From the NCBI RefSeq assembly GCF_001571305.1, contig NZ_BCTN01000013.1:93224-157223 (forward strand): DNA of 64,000 nt, given 5' to 3'. This stretch comes from Erwinia persicina NBRC 102418. GTDB taxonomy: Bacteria; Pseudomonadota; Gammaproteobacteria; Enterobacterales; Enterobacteriaceae. Position numbers and translations under genes: made by a program. Under the pieces are notes generated by a model that was given only the letters and a program-made list of their open reading frames with translations, ran no database searches and was not told the origin of the DNA. Positions 37,422 to 46,936 of the stretch are shown piece after piece (the first letter of the stretch is position 1; each line of letters opens with the position of its first letter).

Positions 37422-38528
37422 ATGTTCAACCAACGTAAAAAATGGTTGTCAGCTGTGGTTGCGGGCGCGCTGATGGCGGTCTCTGCGGGTTCACTGGCTG
37501 CAGATAAGACGCTGCACGTTTATAACTGGTCTGATTATATTGCGCCCAATACCGTAGCGGATTTTGAAAAGCAAACCGGTATTAAAGTGGTGTATGACGT
37601 CTTCGACTCCAACGAAGTGCTGGAAGGCAAAATGATGGCCGGTAATACCGGTTATGATGTCGTCGTTCCTTCCTCCAGCTTCCTGGCGCGACAGCTTCAG
37701 TCAGGCGTGTTCCAGCCGCTGGACAGAAGCAAACTGCCAAATTATAAAAACCTTGATCCGGATTTGATGAAAAAGCTTGAGCAGCACGATCCGGGCAACA
37801 AATACGCCATTCCTTACCTGTGGGCCACCACGGGCATCGGCTACAACGTTGAAAAAGTGAAAGCGGCGCTGGGCAAAGATGCCCCTGTCGACAGCTGGGA
37901 TCTGGTACTGAAGCCGGAAAACCTGGAAAAACTGAAAAGCTGTGGCGTATCCTTCCTGGATGCACCGGAAGAAATCTTTGCTACCGTGCTGAACTATATG
38001 GGCAAAGATCCTAATAGCAGCGATCCGAAAGATTATACCGCAGCGACTGACCTGCTGTTGAAACTGCGCCCCAGCATTCGCTACTTCCACTCATCTCAGT
38101 ACATTAACGATTTGGCGAACGGAAACACCTGCGTGGCTATTGGCTGGGCCGGGGATATCCTGCAGGCAAAAAATCGTGCTGTCGAAGCCAAGAACGGCGT
38201 GAATATTGCCTACAGCATTCCCAAACAGGGGGCGCTGGCGTTCTTCGATATGCTGGCTATCCCTAAAGATGCGAAAAACGTCGATGAGGCCTATCAGTTT
38301 ATTAACTATCTGATGGAGCCAAAAGTGATGGCCCAGATATCCAATACAGTGTTCTACGCCAGCGGCGTCAAAGCGTCCCTGCCGTTTGTCGATCCGGCCA
38401 TCCGTGATAACCCGGGGATTTATCCGACGGCAGACACCATGGCAAAACTGTTTACCCTGAAGGTGCAGGAGCCAAAACTTGACCGTGTGCGTACGCGTGC
38501 ATGGACTAAAGTTAAAAGCGGTAAGTAA
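37422..38528 (+). CDS. potF: PotF putrescine-binding periplasmic protein
   Basis: Solute-binding protein of 368 residues (E. coli 370). Signal peptide ending SLAA before DKTLHVYNWSDYIAPNT. Ligand-pocket landmarks WSDY, SSSFLARQ, WATTGIGYN, FLDAPEE, NDLANGNTCVAIGWAGD and the C-terminal VQEPKLDRVRTRAWTKVKSGK-type tail fit PotF rather than PotD. GGAGG lies 9-14 bases before the ATG. First gene of potFGHI, the putrescine ABC importer. Confidence 0.96.
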   Translation: MFNQRKKWLSAVVAGALMAVSAGSLAADKTLHVYNWSDYIAPNTVADFEKQTGIKVVYDVFDSNEVLEGKMMAGNTGYDVVVPSSSFLARQLQSGVFQPLDRSKLPNYKNLDPDLMKKLEQHDPGNKYAIPYLWATTGIGYNVEKVKAALGKDAPVDSWDLVLKPENLEKLKSCGVSFLDAPEEIFATVLNYMGKDPNSSDPKDYTAATDLLLKLRPSIRYFHSSQYINDLANGNTCVAIGWAGDILQAKNRAVEAKNGVNIAYSIPKQGALAFFDMLAIPKDAKNVDEAYQFINYLMEPKVMAQISNTVFYASGVKASLPFVDPAIRDNPGIYPTADTMAKLFTLKVQEPKLDRVRTRAWTKVKSGK

Positions 38529-38557
38529 CGCACCCTCGTTTTACACTTGTTAAGCAG

Positions 38558-38594
38558 CAGAGGCGCGATTACCGGCCTCTGTTTTGTCATTTTT
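38558..38594 (+). terminator. Partial terminator between potF and potG
   Basis: CAGAGGC-N10-GCCTCTG followed by TTTTGTCATTTTT. The operon continues, so it probably lets only part of transcription proceed into potGHI, giving more binding protein than permease (inference). Confidence 0.7.
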
Positions 38595-38641
38595 AGGGGT
38601 GGGGCACCGCACCGTTCCCCCCTTTTTAGCGCCGGAGTATC

Positions 38642-39781
38642 ATGGTCGTGAACGACGCAATCCCCCGTCCTGAAAGCAAAGCAGATAAGGCGCTAACGCC
38701 GCTGCTGGAAATCCGTAACCTGACCAAATCGTTCGACGGTCAGCACGCAGTGGATGATGTGAACCTCACCATTTATAAAGGCGAGATATTTGCTCTGCTT
38801 GGCCCCTCTGGCTGCGGTAAGTCAACGCTACTGCGCATGCTGGCTGGCTTCGAATCGCCTACCCAGGGGCAGATTGTGCTGGATGGCCTGGATCTCTCCC
38901 ATGTGCCGCCGTATCAGCGTCCGATCAATATGATGTTCCAGTCCTACGCGCTGTTTCCCCATATGACGGTAGAGCAGAACATTGCGTTCGGCCTGAAGCA
39001 GGACCGCTTATCGAAAGAGGTGATTGCTGAACGCGTGGCGGAAATGCTTGCTCTGGTTCATATGCAGGAATATGCCAGACGCAAGCCGCACCAGCTTTCC
39101 GGCGGTCAGCGTCAGCGCGTGGCGCTGGCCCGTAGCCTGGCCAAACGCCCGAAGCTGCTGCTGCTCGACGAACCGATGGGTGCGCTGGACAAAAAGCTGC
39201 GTGACCGTATGCAGCATGAAGTGGTGGATATTCTTGAGCGTGTCGGGGCGACCTGCGTCATGGTGACCCACGATCAGGAAGAAGCGATGACTATGGCTGG
39301 CCGTATTGCGATCATGAACCGGGGCAAATTCGTGCAGATGGGCGAGCCGGAAGAGATTTATGAGCATCCGACCACGCGCTTCAGCGCTGAATTCATCGGG
39401 TCGGTTAATCTCTTCGAAGGCCTGCTGCGTGACCGTCAGGACGATGGGCTGATTATCGACTGCCCGGGGCTTGTCCATCCGCTGAAAGTCGCCTCGGATG
39501 TCTCGGTGGTCGATGGCGTACCGGTTTCCGTGGCGCTGCGTCCGGAAAAAGTCATGCTGTGCGAAGCGGTTCCGGCGGATGGCTGTAACTTTGCGGTCGG
39601 GGAAGTCGTGCATATCGCCTACCTCGGTGATCTGTCGATTTATCACGTTCGCCTGCGCAGTGGACAGATGATCAGCGCCCAGTTGCAAAACGCCTATCGC
39701 TTTCGTAAGGATACCCCGACCTGGGGTGACGAAGTGCGTCTCTGCTGGGATGCCGATAGCTGTGTGGTCTTAACGGTGTAA
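38642..39781 (+). CDS. potG: PotG putrescine transport ATP-binding protein
   Basis: ABC ATPase of 379 residues. Walker A GPSGCGKST, Q-loop FQSYALFPHMT, signature LSGGQRQR, Walker B LLLLDEPMGALD, then a C-terminal TOBE domain (about 290-375) typical of spamine/sugar importers. Equivalent in length to E. coli PotG. Energises PotHI. Confidence 0.95.
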   Translation: MVVNDAIPRPESKADKALTPLLEIRNLTKSFDGQHAVDDVNLTIYKGEIFALLGPSGCGKSTLLRMLAGFESPTQGQIVLDGLDLSHVPPYQRPINMMFQSYALFPHMTVEQNIAFGLKQDRLSKEVIAERVAEMLALVHMQEYARRKPHQLSGGQRQRVALARSLAKRPKLLLLDEPMGALDKKLRDRMQHEVVDILERVGATCVMVTHDQEEAMTMAGRIAIMNRGKFVQMGEPEEIYEHPTTRFSAEFIGSVNLFEGLLRDRQDDGLIIDCPGLVHPLKVASDVSVVDGVPVSVALRPEKVMLCEAVPADGCNFAVGEVVHIAYLGDLSIYHVRLRSGQMISAQLQNAYRFRKDTPTWGDEVRLCWDADSCVVLTV

Positions 39782-39784
39782 ATC

Positions 39785-40747
39785 ATGAACCCATATTCTG
39801 AACGTAAGACTAAACCGCCAAGCGGCCAGCAAACCGGCTTTAAAGGGCTGCTGACGCGCCTGCAAACGGCACACGGACGTAAACTGATTATCGGGCTGCC
39901 TTACCTCTGGCTGGCACTGCTGTTTCTACTGCCGTTTCTGATTGTTCTGAAGATCAGCTTTGCTGATATCGCCCGTGCCAGCCCGCCGTATACCGACCTG
40001 TTAAGCTGGGCCGACGGCCAGCTGACCATGGCGCTGAACTTCGGCAATTACCTGACGCTGACCGACGATCCGCTGTATATCCTCGCCTATCTGCACTCGC
40101 TGAAGGTGGCCGGGATTGCCACCATTGCCTGCCTGTTGATTGGTTATCCGCTGGCCTGGGCCGTAGCGCATGCATCGCCCTCAACGCGCAATATTCTTCT
40201 GTTGCTGGTGATCCTGCCCTCGTGGACCTCGTTCCTGGTGCGGGTGTACGCCTGGATGGGCATCCTCAATAATAACGGCTTACTAAACCGGTTCCTGATG
40301 TGGACGGGGATCACCGATCACCCCCTCACCATTCTTTACACCGACCTGGCGGTTTATATCGGGATTGTGTACTGCTATCTGCCGTTTATGGTGCTGCCGA
40401 TCTACACCGCCCTGACGCGGATTGATTACTCACTGGTGGAAGCATCGCTCGACCTGGGTGCCCGCCCGCTAAAAACCTTCTGGAGTGTCATTGTGCCACT
40501 GACCAAAGGCGGGATTATTGCCGGATCGATGCTGGTGTTTATTCCGGCAGTGGGGGAGTACGTGATCCCTGAGCTGCTGGGCGGCCCTGACAGTATTATG
40601 ATCGGGCGCGTGGTGTGGATGGAGTTCTTTAATAACCATGACTGGCCGGTGGCTTCGGCGCTGGCGGTGATTATTCTGCTGATCCTGATCCTGCCCATTA
40701 TCTGGTTCCATAAACATCAGAACAAAGAGATGGGGGAAAAAGCGTGA
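39785..40747 (+). CDS. potH: PotH putrescine permease
   Basis: Inner-membrane permease, 320 residues, six main hydrophobic segments after a polar N-terminal tail. Landmarks: LPYLWLALLFLLPFLIVLKISFAD, FLVRVYAWMGILNNNG, EAA loop EASLDLGARPLKTFWSVIVPLTKGG, and PAVGEYVIPELLGG. Starts three bases after potG and overlaps potI by four. Confidence 0.95.
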   Translation: MNPYSERKTKPPSGQQTGFKGLLTRLQTAHGRKLIIGLPYLWLALLFLLPFLIVLKISFADIARASPPYTDLLSWADGQLTMALNFGNYLTLTDDPLYILAYLHSLKVAGIATIACLLIGYPLAWAVAHASPSTRNILLLLVILPSWTSFLVRVYAWMGILNNNGLLNRFLMWTGITDHPLTILYTDLAVYIGIVYCYLPFMVLPIYTALTRIDYSLVEASLDLGARPLKTFWSVIVPLTKGGIIAGSMLVFIPAVGEYVIPELLGGPDSIMIGRVVWMEFFNNHDWPVASALAVIILLILILPIIWFHKHQNKEMGEKA

Positions 40748-41589
40748 GTCAGTTACCGGTTATTCGCTCAAAATGGCGTACGGCCATTCTCGTGGTCTGT
40801 TTCGTGTTTCTTTACGCGCCGATGCTGCTGCTGGTGGTGTACTCCTTTAACTCATCACAACTGGCGGCGTGGGAGAGCTTCTCCCTGCACTGGTATCACG
40901 TGCTGTTTAATGATGATGCGATGGTCCGCGCCGTCACCCTTAGCCTCTCTCTGGCCGGGTTATCGGCCACGGCGGCGGTGATCCTGGGAACGATTGCGGC
41001 CATGGTGATTGTGCGCTTCGGGCGCTTTAAGGGCTCCACCGGTTTTGCCTTTATCCTCACCGCACCGCTGGTGATGCCGGATGTGATCACCGGGTTGTCA
41101 CTGCTGCTGCTGTTTGTGGCGATGAGCAATGCCTTTGGCTGGCCTGCCGAGCGTGGAATGCTGACCATCTGGCTGGCGCATGTGACGTTCTGTACTGCCT
41201 ACGTTGCGGTGGTGATCAATTCTCGCCTGCGCGAGCTGGATCGCTCCATCGAAGAAGCCGCGATGGATTTAGGGGCCACGCCGCTGAAGGTGTTCTTTGT
41301 CATCACCGTACCCATGATCGCCCCGGCGATTGTCACCGGCTGGCTGCTGGCCTTCACCCTGTCGCTGGATGACCTGGTGATCTCCAACTTTGTGACCGGG
41401 CCGGGGGCCAATACCTTACCGATGCAGATTTTTGCCACCGTTCGCCGTGGCATTAACCCGGAGATTAACGCGCTGGCAACGCTGATCCTGCTGGTGGTCG
41501 GGATTGTCGGGTTTATTGCCTGGCGATTGATGGCGGGTAAAGAGAAGCAGCGGCTGAAGGATATTCAGCGGGCGCGCAGCGGGCATTAA
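40744..41589 (+). CDS. potI: PotI putrescine permease
   Basis: Second permease of the importer, 281 residues, with six hydrophobic segments and EAA loop EEAAMDLGATPLKVFFVITVPMIAPA; SLDDLVISNFVTGPGANTLPM near the end is typical of PotI/PotC. The start is GTG at 40744 within a GTGA overlap with potH, showing translational coupling. Last gene of the operon. Confidence 0.95.
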   Translation: MSQLPVIRSKWRTAILVVCFVFLYAPMLLLVVYSFNSSQLAAWESFSLHWYHVLFNDDAMVRAVTLSLSLAGLSATAAVILGTIAAMVIVRFGRFKGSTGFAFILTAPLVMPDVITGLSLLLLFVAMSNAFGWPAERGMLTIWLAHVTFCTAYVAVVINSRLRELDRSIEEAAMDLGATPLKVFFVITVPMIAPAIVTGWLLAFTLSLDDLVISNFVTGPGANTLPMQIFATVRRGINPEINALATLILLVVGIVGFIAWRLMAGKEKQRLKDIQRARSGH

Positions 41590-41728
41590 TCATTGCGGTA
41601 ACGGGGGCGATGCGACACAAAAGGTCTGCATCACACCCGGCGTGCATTATCTGCAGGGGGCGACCGAACCAAAAGGGCGTACCCTGCAGGGCACACCGCT
41701 GTGGCTGATCCTGGGTTGCGGCCAGTAA
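41590..41728 (+). other. Unexplained open-frame remnant after potI
   Basis: One forward frame stays open through the gap and ends TAA at 41726-41728, reading VCITPGVHYLQGATEPKG then LWLILGCGQ. It lacks its own start and looks like the tail of a lost gene, but I do not recognise it. CTGCAGGG (41651) and CCCTGCAG (41682) form an inverted repeat within it. Confidence 0.25.
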
Positions 41729-41748
41729 GCGCTGTGTTCCGGGGCGAA

Positions 41749-42852
41749 TTATCCCAGAACCTTCTTCACGCAGGCTTTGAAAATGTTAATCCCCACCGGC
41801 AGTGAATTCAGATCAAAGTGCATATCAGGATGGTGCAGCCCGGGGAGTAACCCGGTGCCAAGCCCCCAGAATCCGGCTTTCACCGATGGACGCTCCACCG
41901 GGTAGTGGAAGAAATCTTCACTGCCCGGCGTGGCGCGGGGAGCCATCAGCGCCTCCTTACCCAGCACCTCAACAATAGCCCCGGCGATCAATGCGCTCAT
42001 CTCGTCATCAATCTCTGCCGCAGGCATCGCCTTTAGGATCTGCACCTCCGCCTGCGCACCAAAGGCCGCCACGCTGTGCTCAATCGCCCGACGCACGCGA
42101 TCCTGCAACGTCACCATATCCTCGTTTGTTGCCGTGCGCAGATCGAACACCACCCGCGCTTCATCCGGGATGGAATTGGTCACGCCCGCATCGCAGAGGA
42201 AGCGGGTGGCTTTGACGCTCCACATGCTGTCCGCTGCCAGATGGATGGCGTTAACCGCCTGTACCGCGCTGACGCCGGCATCCAGGGCGTTGACGCCGAG
42301 GTGCGGGCGGGCGCCATGCGCCGTCTGACCGTGAATGATCGCCTCGACGGTCACGCAGGCGGAATAGTACACGGCCGGGATCGCCGTGCCGACGGCACAC
42401 TCCTGCGCCGGGCGCACGTGGAAACCAAGGATCATATCCACATCATCGATCGCGCCGCCGGCAATCATCGCCAGTGCGCCCGTGCCCAGTTCTTCTGCAG
42501 GCTGGAAAATCAGTTTGAGACGGCCTTTTTTAATGGCCTGTTCGGCCATCAGCTCCTGCGCGGCCGTCAGCACAACGGCGGAGTGGCCATCATGACCACA
42601 GGTATGGCGGGCGCAGGGGACGCCGTCAATGATATGCCCCAGCGCATCCATATCTGCGCGTAATGCCAGAGTCGGGCCCGGTATACCGCTGTCCAGTACC
42701 GCTACGATACCGGTAGTAGCATTAAAATTATCCTGTACTGCGTATCCGGCGGCCTTAAGCTGCTGGCTGATATAGGCCGAAGTTTTAAACTCCTGGAAAC
42801 CCAGCTCCGGGATCTCATGAAGGTAGTGGTAATGTTCTAATACTTTTGACAC
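41749..42852 (-). CDS. M20-family amidohydrolase / peptidase
   Basis: Metal-dependent amidohydrolase of 367 residues in the M20D (HipO/AbgB-like) group. Features: HEIPELGFQEFKTS opening, ALRADMDAL, CGHDGHSAV (metal ligands), FQPAEELGTGA with the catalytic Glu pair, HARPHLG-type lid-domain motif TAHGARPHLGVNALDAG, and the C-terminal PGSEDFFHYP and GLHHPDMHFD. Likely hydrolyses an N-acyl or amide bond of an amino-acid derivative; the substrate is unknown. It lies between potI and ybjO on the opposite strand, not present there in E. coli. Confidence 0.82.
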   Translation of the reverse strand: MSKVLEHYHYLHEIPELGFQEFKTSAYISQQLKAAGYAVQDNFNATTGIVAVLDSGIPGPTLALRADMDALGHIIDGVPCARHTCGHDGHSAVVLTAAQELMAEQAIKKGRLKLIFQPAEELGTGALAMIAGGAIDDVDMILGFHVRPAQECAVGTAIPAVYYSACVTVEAIIHGQTAHGARPHLGVNALDAGVSAVQAVNAIHLAADSMWSVKATRFLCDAGVTNSIPDEARVVFDLRTATNEDMVTLQDRVRRAIEHSVAAFGAQAEVQILKAMPAAEIDDEMSALIAGAIVEVLGKEALMAPRATPGSEDFFHYPVERPSVKAGFWGLGTGLLPGLHHPDMHFDLNSLPVGINIFKACVKKVLG

Positions 42853-43531
42853 GTTATTTCACTCCGTTCAGCTTGTGTTACGCAATGACTCTCATTACTC
42901 ACATCGCCACTGAGGCATTCATCATGCGGGGCAATATCCGCAGCGGCCATTATGTCGTCGCTACGTCAGAGACGCCAGGCAGGCATTGCCTTAACTGTAC
43001 CGGGATCCCATTAAAAAGAGGGAATCTTTACGCAGAGCCGCCGCAACACCCGGGAAGGGATTATTCATCATCCTAAGCTGAGATTTATTTTGCGACAGGC
43101 GTCAGGCTGCTTAGCGCTATTGTGCAAACCCTCACCGGAAAAATACATCTGGCTGACAACCCTTAGCGGCAGGCCGATGAGCCGGTTGCGTGCTCTTCAG
43201 CGGATGCGCTAATTTTATTTGCAGGCACAGCGATTAACTTCCTCACGGCTATCAACAATCAGGCAAAATAGCCTGCGGGTGCTTTTCGCTCCCGGCAGTG
43301 GAATTATTCTGTTACCCAGGCTAAAAATAAGGGGGGTGACTGCCGATAAACAGTGATCTGCCGGATCAGTACGGCAGATATCATGCCAGGATGTATTAAA
43401 GAAATTAATCTTTAAGATAACAAGTCGTGTCGTCGGTTAATCTGGCGAACGTCATCCCGTTATCAGGCTATTATTTATTGGCACAGTGAATTTAAAAGAC
43501 ACTTTTTTCTCTTTCTAGTGGGAATATTCTG
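42853..43531. other. Long gap between the M20 gene and ybjO
   Basis: About 680 bases without an established gene. It holds a possible small ORF (42924-43076) and a perfect inverted repeat ATCTGCCG-GATCAGTA-CGGCAGAT (43356-43379). Nothing else resembles a gene or RNA that I know. Confidence 0.5.
42924..43076 (+). CDS. Possible small CxxC protein of 50 residues
   Basis: ATG at 42924 with TGAGG nine bases upstream. The peptide is basic and polar and contains HCLNCTG, a lone CxxC, within GRHCLNCTGIPLKRGNLY. It does not overlap a known gene. I do not recognise it. Length and composition do not exclude a chance ORF. Confidence 0.3.
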   Translation: MRGNIRSGHYVVATSETPGRHCLNCTGIPLKRGNLYAEPPQHPGRDYSSS

Positions 43532-44083
43532 GTGAGCGCAATTGTAAAACACCAAAACGGGTCAGCTGTTCGCCTTCAGGGCATACCTCCGGCAGAGCGG
43601 GAGAGAAAAATGTCAGCACTGCTGAGAGAGGATAAGATCCTGTTGCGCGATGCGGGGCCTGTCCCGGTCCCGGTGTGGATTGCCGGTATTGCCATTATTG
43701 CCACCCGCTGTCTGGGCGTGATGCTGCTGTTCAACGAGCTGGGATTTCTGGAACTGATGAATTTTATTCACCGCAGCGCACAGGCCTGGGATTCCACGCT
43801 GATTTTTATTGCCAGCCAGCTGATTTTTTTTATTGAACTGCGCTGTGCGATTGCGCTGATGCGCGGACGTAGCTGGGGACGCTGGGGGTTTCTGCTGGCG
43901 CAGCTGGTGGTGGTGGTTTATATGTTTATCGCATCGATGGGCTGGATCTATCCGGAAATATTCAGTATCAATCGGGACAGTGGCCGCCAGATCATTCAGT
44001 CCCTGCTGGGGCAAAAACTCCCTGATATGCTGATCCTGCTGCTGCTGTTCGTGCCACAGAGCAGCCGGCAGTTTTATCGGTAA
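43532..44083 (+). CDS. ybjO: YbjO inner-membrane protein (DUF2593)
   Basis: Membrane protein of up to 183 residues with about four hydrophobic segments. The C-terminal two-thirds follow E. coli YbjO closely: [30 protein letters not shown] and [23 protein letters not shown]. Function unknown. The start is uncertain: GTG at 43532 gives a longer polar N-terminus, and an ATG at 43610 is an alternative. Located immediately upstream of rlmC as in E. coli. Confidence 0.82.
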   Translation: MSAIVKHQNGSAVRLQGIPPAERERKMSALLREDKILLRDAGPVPVPVWIAGIAIIATRCLGVMLLFNELGFLELMNFIHRSAQAWDSTLIFIASQLIFFIELRCAIALMRGRSWGRWGFLLAQLVVVVYMFIASMGWIYPEIFSINRDSGRQIIQSLLGQKLPDMLILLLLFVPQSSRQFYR

Positions 44084-44138
44084 CCCCTCGCTGCTATACT
44101 GCGCCCCTGCATTTCGCTTCCCTTATCAGGCTTTCATC

Positions 44139-45266
44139 ATGTATTGCGCGCTTTACGACGCCGGCCGCTGCCGTTCCTGCCAGTGGCTGGAAACGCCTTA
44201 TCCCCGGCAGCTTGCCCAAAAACAGTCTCACCTGCAGCAGCTGCTGGAAGCGCATCCGGTGGGACAATGGCTGCCCCCTGCGGTGTCGGCGCAGCAAAAA
44301 TTCCGCAATAAGGCCAAAATGGTGGTCAGCGGCAGCGTGGAACGTCCGCTACTGGGTATGCTGCACCGCGATGGTACGCCGGTCGATCTGGCCGACTGCC
44401 CGCTTTATCCTGACAGTTTTGCCAGCGTATTTGCTGAACTGCGCCCATTTATCGCCCGCGCCGGGTTAACGCCTTACAACGTCGCGCGCCGGCGTGGTGA
44501 ACTGAAATATATTCTGCTCACAGAAAGTCATCATACTGGTCAGCTGATGCTGCGCTTTGTACTGCGTTCGACCACCAAGCTGGCACAGCTGCGCGCTGCG
44601 CTGCCTGAACTCCAGCGTGCATTGCCACAGCTGGTGGCGATCTCTGCCAATATACAGCCCGTGGCGATGGCCATTCTCGAAGGCGAAGAGGAGATCCCGC
44701 TGACGGAAAACCAGGTGCTTGCCGAGCAGCTCAACGATGTCCCGCTGTCCATCCTGCCTAAGAGCTTCTTCCAGACCAACCCCGCTGTGGCCGCTGCGCT
44801 GTACGCGACGGCCCGTGAATGGGTCAGCGCGCTGCAGGTAAGTACGATGTGGGATCTGTTTTGCGGCGTCGGTGGGTTTGGCCTGCACTGCGCCACACCT
44901 GATATGACGCTGACTGGCATCGAGATCAGTCAGGCGGCGATCGCCTGCGCTCAGCGTTCTGCTGCGCAGATGGGGCTGGAAAAGGTCAGCTTCGCGGCGC
45001 TGGACTCCACCGCTTTTGCCACCGGAGAGGGCAGTGTGCCTGAGCTGGTGCTGGTCAATCCCCCGCGCCGGGGAATTGGTGCGGATCTGTGTGACTATCT
45101 GGATAAGATGGCGCCGCCCTGGATACTCTACTCCAGCTGCAACGCAGAGACGATGGCTACGGATATAGGCCGTCTGCCAGCTTACCGTATTGTCAGGGTG
45201 CAGATGTTCGATATGTTCCCACACACCGCGCATTACGAGGTGCTGACGCTGTTACAGCGGGTGTAA
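44139..45266 (+). CDS. rlmC: RlmC, 23S rRNA (uracil-747-C5)-methyltransferase
   Basis: Iron-sulfur SAM-dependent methyltransferase of 375 residues (E. coli RumB). N-terminal cluster cysteines in [14 protein letters not shown], then [16 protein letters not shown] motif [23 protein letters not shown] and the catalytic SSCNAETMA. Modifies U747 in domain II of 23S rRNA. The close match extends to the C-terminal [16 protein letters not shown]. Start ATG 44139 gives [11 protein letters not shown], as in E. coli. Confidence 0.96.
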   Translation: MYCALYDAGRCRSCQWLETPYPRQLAQKQSHLQQLLEAHPVGQWLPPAVSAQQKFRNKAKMVVSGSVERPLLGMLHRDGTPVDLADCPLYPDSFASVFAELRPFIARAGLTPYNVARRRGELKYILLTESHHTGQLMLRFVLRSTTKLAQLRAALPELQRALPQLVAISANIQPVAMAILEGEEEIPLTENQVLAEQLNDVPLSILPKSFFQTNPAVAAALYATAREWVSALQVSTMWDLFCGVGGFGLHCATPDMTLTGIEISQAAIACAQRSAAQMGLEKVSFAALDSTAFATGEGSVPELVLVNPPRRGIGADLCDYLDKMAPPWILYSSCNAETMATDIGRLPAYRIVRVQMFDMFPHTAHYEVLTLLQRV

Positions 45267-45311
45267 ACGGTTAACAGGCAGTGCGACCGGAAAAAACGTT
45301 ATTACCGCAGA

Positions 45312-45361
45312 TGAAAAACCCTGGCTGGGTTCGGCCGTTGCAACGGTGCGAACCCAGCCAG
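45312..45361 (-). terminator. artJ terminator, long hairpin
   Basis: A 13-base perfect stem (CTGGCTGGGTTCG / CGAACCCAGCCAG) with an inner CCGTTG/CAACGG palindrome; on the minus strand it is followed by GGTTTTTC. It lies 37 bases past the artJ stop and between two convergent genes. Confidence 0.88.
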
Positions 45362-45397
45362 TGAGGACGGAACTGCGACCCCTGTCAGTCCATCTGA

Positions 45398-46129
45398 TTA
45401 TTCAGGGAACCACTGCTTATTCAGTTTCTCCACCGTCCCGTCGGCTTTCAGCGCGTCCAGAGCGGTGTTCAGCTTATTCAGTAACGCCTCATTATCTTTG
45501 CGCACGGCAATGCCAAGACCCGTCCCAAAGTAGCTGCTGTCTGTGATATGTTCTCCGACGGAGCTGAGGTCAGGATTGGTCTTCAGCCAGGCACCGACGA
45601 CAGCAGTATCGCCCAGGATGCCATCCAGACGGTTATTTTTCAGATCAAGAATAGCGTTCTGATAGCTGTCGTAGGCCACCGCCGTGATCTCAGGATGCTT
45701 ATCCTGCAGATATTTCTGGTGGGTCGTGCCGTTTTCCATCCCGACGCGTTTTCCTTTCAGCTCCTCAAGGCGAGTGAAGCGGCCCTTTTTGGCGATAATA
45801 ATTGCTGAGTTAGCGTAATACGGCTGCGTAAAGCTGACCTGCTTACTGCGCTCTTCGGTGATGTCCATCCCGGAGATCACCGCATCGTAGCGTCGGAACT
45901 TCAGCGCAGGCACCAGGCTGTCAAAAGGATTATTGGTAAAGCTGCACTCCGCCTGCATCTGCTTACACAGCGCATTGGCCAGGTCGATATCAAAGCCAAC
46001 AATCTGATTATCGCTGTTCAGGGATTCAAAGGGAGGATAGGTCGCCGAGGAGGCAAAACGGATCTTATCTGCGGCCTGGGTTCCAAAGGCAACGCTGGCA
46101 AGCAGGGCTGCCAGAACGAGTTTTTTCAT
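45398..46129 (-). CDS. artJ: ArtJ arginine-binding periplasmic protein
   Basis: Family 3 solute-binding protein of 243 residues, same length as E. coli ArtJ. Signal peptide ending TQA before ADKIRFASSATYPPFES. Conserved VGFDIDLANALCKQMQAEC, SLVPALKFRRYDAVISGMDIT, GKRVGMENGTTHQKY and YFGTGLGIAVRKDN. It belongs with the arginine importer ArtPQM. A paralogue of artI; placed as artJ by position (next to rlmC) and by ending WFPE/WFPQ. Confidence 0.94.
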   Translation of the reverse strand: MKKLVLAALLASVAFGTQAADKIRFASSATYPPFESLNSDNQIVGFDIDLANALCKQMQAECSFTNNPFDSLVPALKFRRYDAVISGMDITEERSKQVSFTQPYYANSAIIIAKKGRFTRLEELKGKRVGMENGTTHQKYLQDKHPEITAVAYDSYQNAILDLKNNRLDGILGDTAVVGAWLKTNPDLSSVGEHITDSSYFGTGLGIAVRKDNEALLNKLNTALDALKADGTVEKLNKQWFPE

Positions 46130-46267
46130 CAGTTTATTCCTTAAGGTCTCATTATCCTGACCAGTATCCCTGACGGGCAGGCCGGTCTATCGGCTGATTA
46201 AAAGGCGGTGAGGGCTTTTTATTCTGCGTTGCCGGTGAGGCCGCGCCTGACAACGCACTCGCCCGTT

Positions 46268-46936
46268 TTAGTTACGCCGTTCAAACGCCAGGGCGTGGCG
46301 CTCAATCAGGCGCATCATCAGGGTCAGCAGTCCGTTCACACAGAGGTAAATCACCCCGGCTGCGGCGAACACCCCGATGTCATACGTGCGGCCATACAGC
46401 AACTGCCCGTGTCCCATCACTTCCATCAGCGTAATGGTGTAGGCCAGCGAGGTACTTTTAAATACCAGCACCACTTCGTTGGAATAAGAAGAGAGTGCAC
46501 GTTTAAAAGCGTAAGGCAGCAAAATGCGCAGCTGATCGCGGCGGTTCATGCCCAGTGCCGCGCAGGACTGCCATTGCCCGGCGGGAATAGCACGGACCGC
46601 ACCGTGAAACAGCAGCGTGGTATAGGCCGCGCTGTTGAGTGACAGCGCCAGCAGCGCACAGAGCCAGGGCTCAGAAAGGAGAGCCCACAGCCAGGGAATA
46701 TTCTGAATCGCCGGGAACTGACCCGGACCGTAATAGATCAGGAAGATCTGCACCAACAGCGGCGTTCCGGTAAACAGGGTGATATACCCCCGCGTCACCA
46801 GGTTCAGCACCGGCACTTTCAGCGCCAGGATCACGGTAAACAGCAGCGCCAGCACCAGCGCCAGCAGCAGGGACGTCACCGTCAGCAGCAGGCTGGTATT
46901 CAGACCTTTCAGGAGTTCAGGGAAATAACTCAGCAT
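46268..46936 (-). CDS. artM: ArtM arginine permease
   Basis: Inner-membrane permease of 222 residues, the E. coli length. HisM-like features: TSLLLTVTSLLLALVLAL, YITLFTGTPLLVQIFLIYYG, and EAA-type GQWQSCAALGMNRRDQLRILLPYAFKRALS. It overlaps artQ by one base. Forms the channel with ArtQ. Confidence 0.94.
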   Translation of the reverse strand: MLSYFPELLKGLNTSLLLTVTSLLLALVLALLFTVILALKVPVLNLVTRGYITLFTGTPLLVQIFLIYYGPGQFPAIQNIPWLWALLSEPWLCALLALSLNSAAYTTLLFHGAVRAIPAGQWQSCAALGMNRRDQLRILLPYAFKRALSSYSNEVVLVFKSTSLAYTITLMEVMGHGQLLYGRTYDIGVFAAAGVIYLCVNGLLTLMMRLIERHALAFERRN

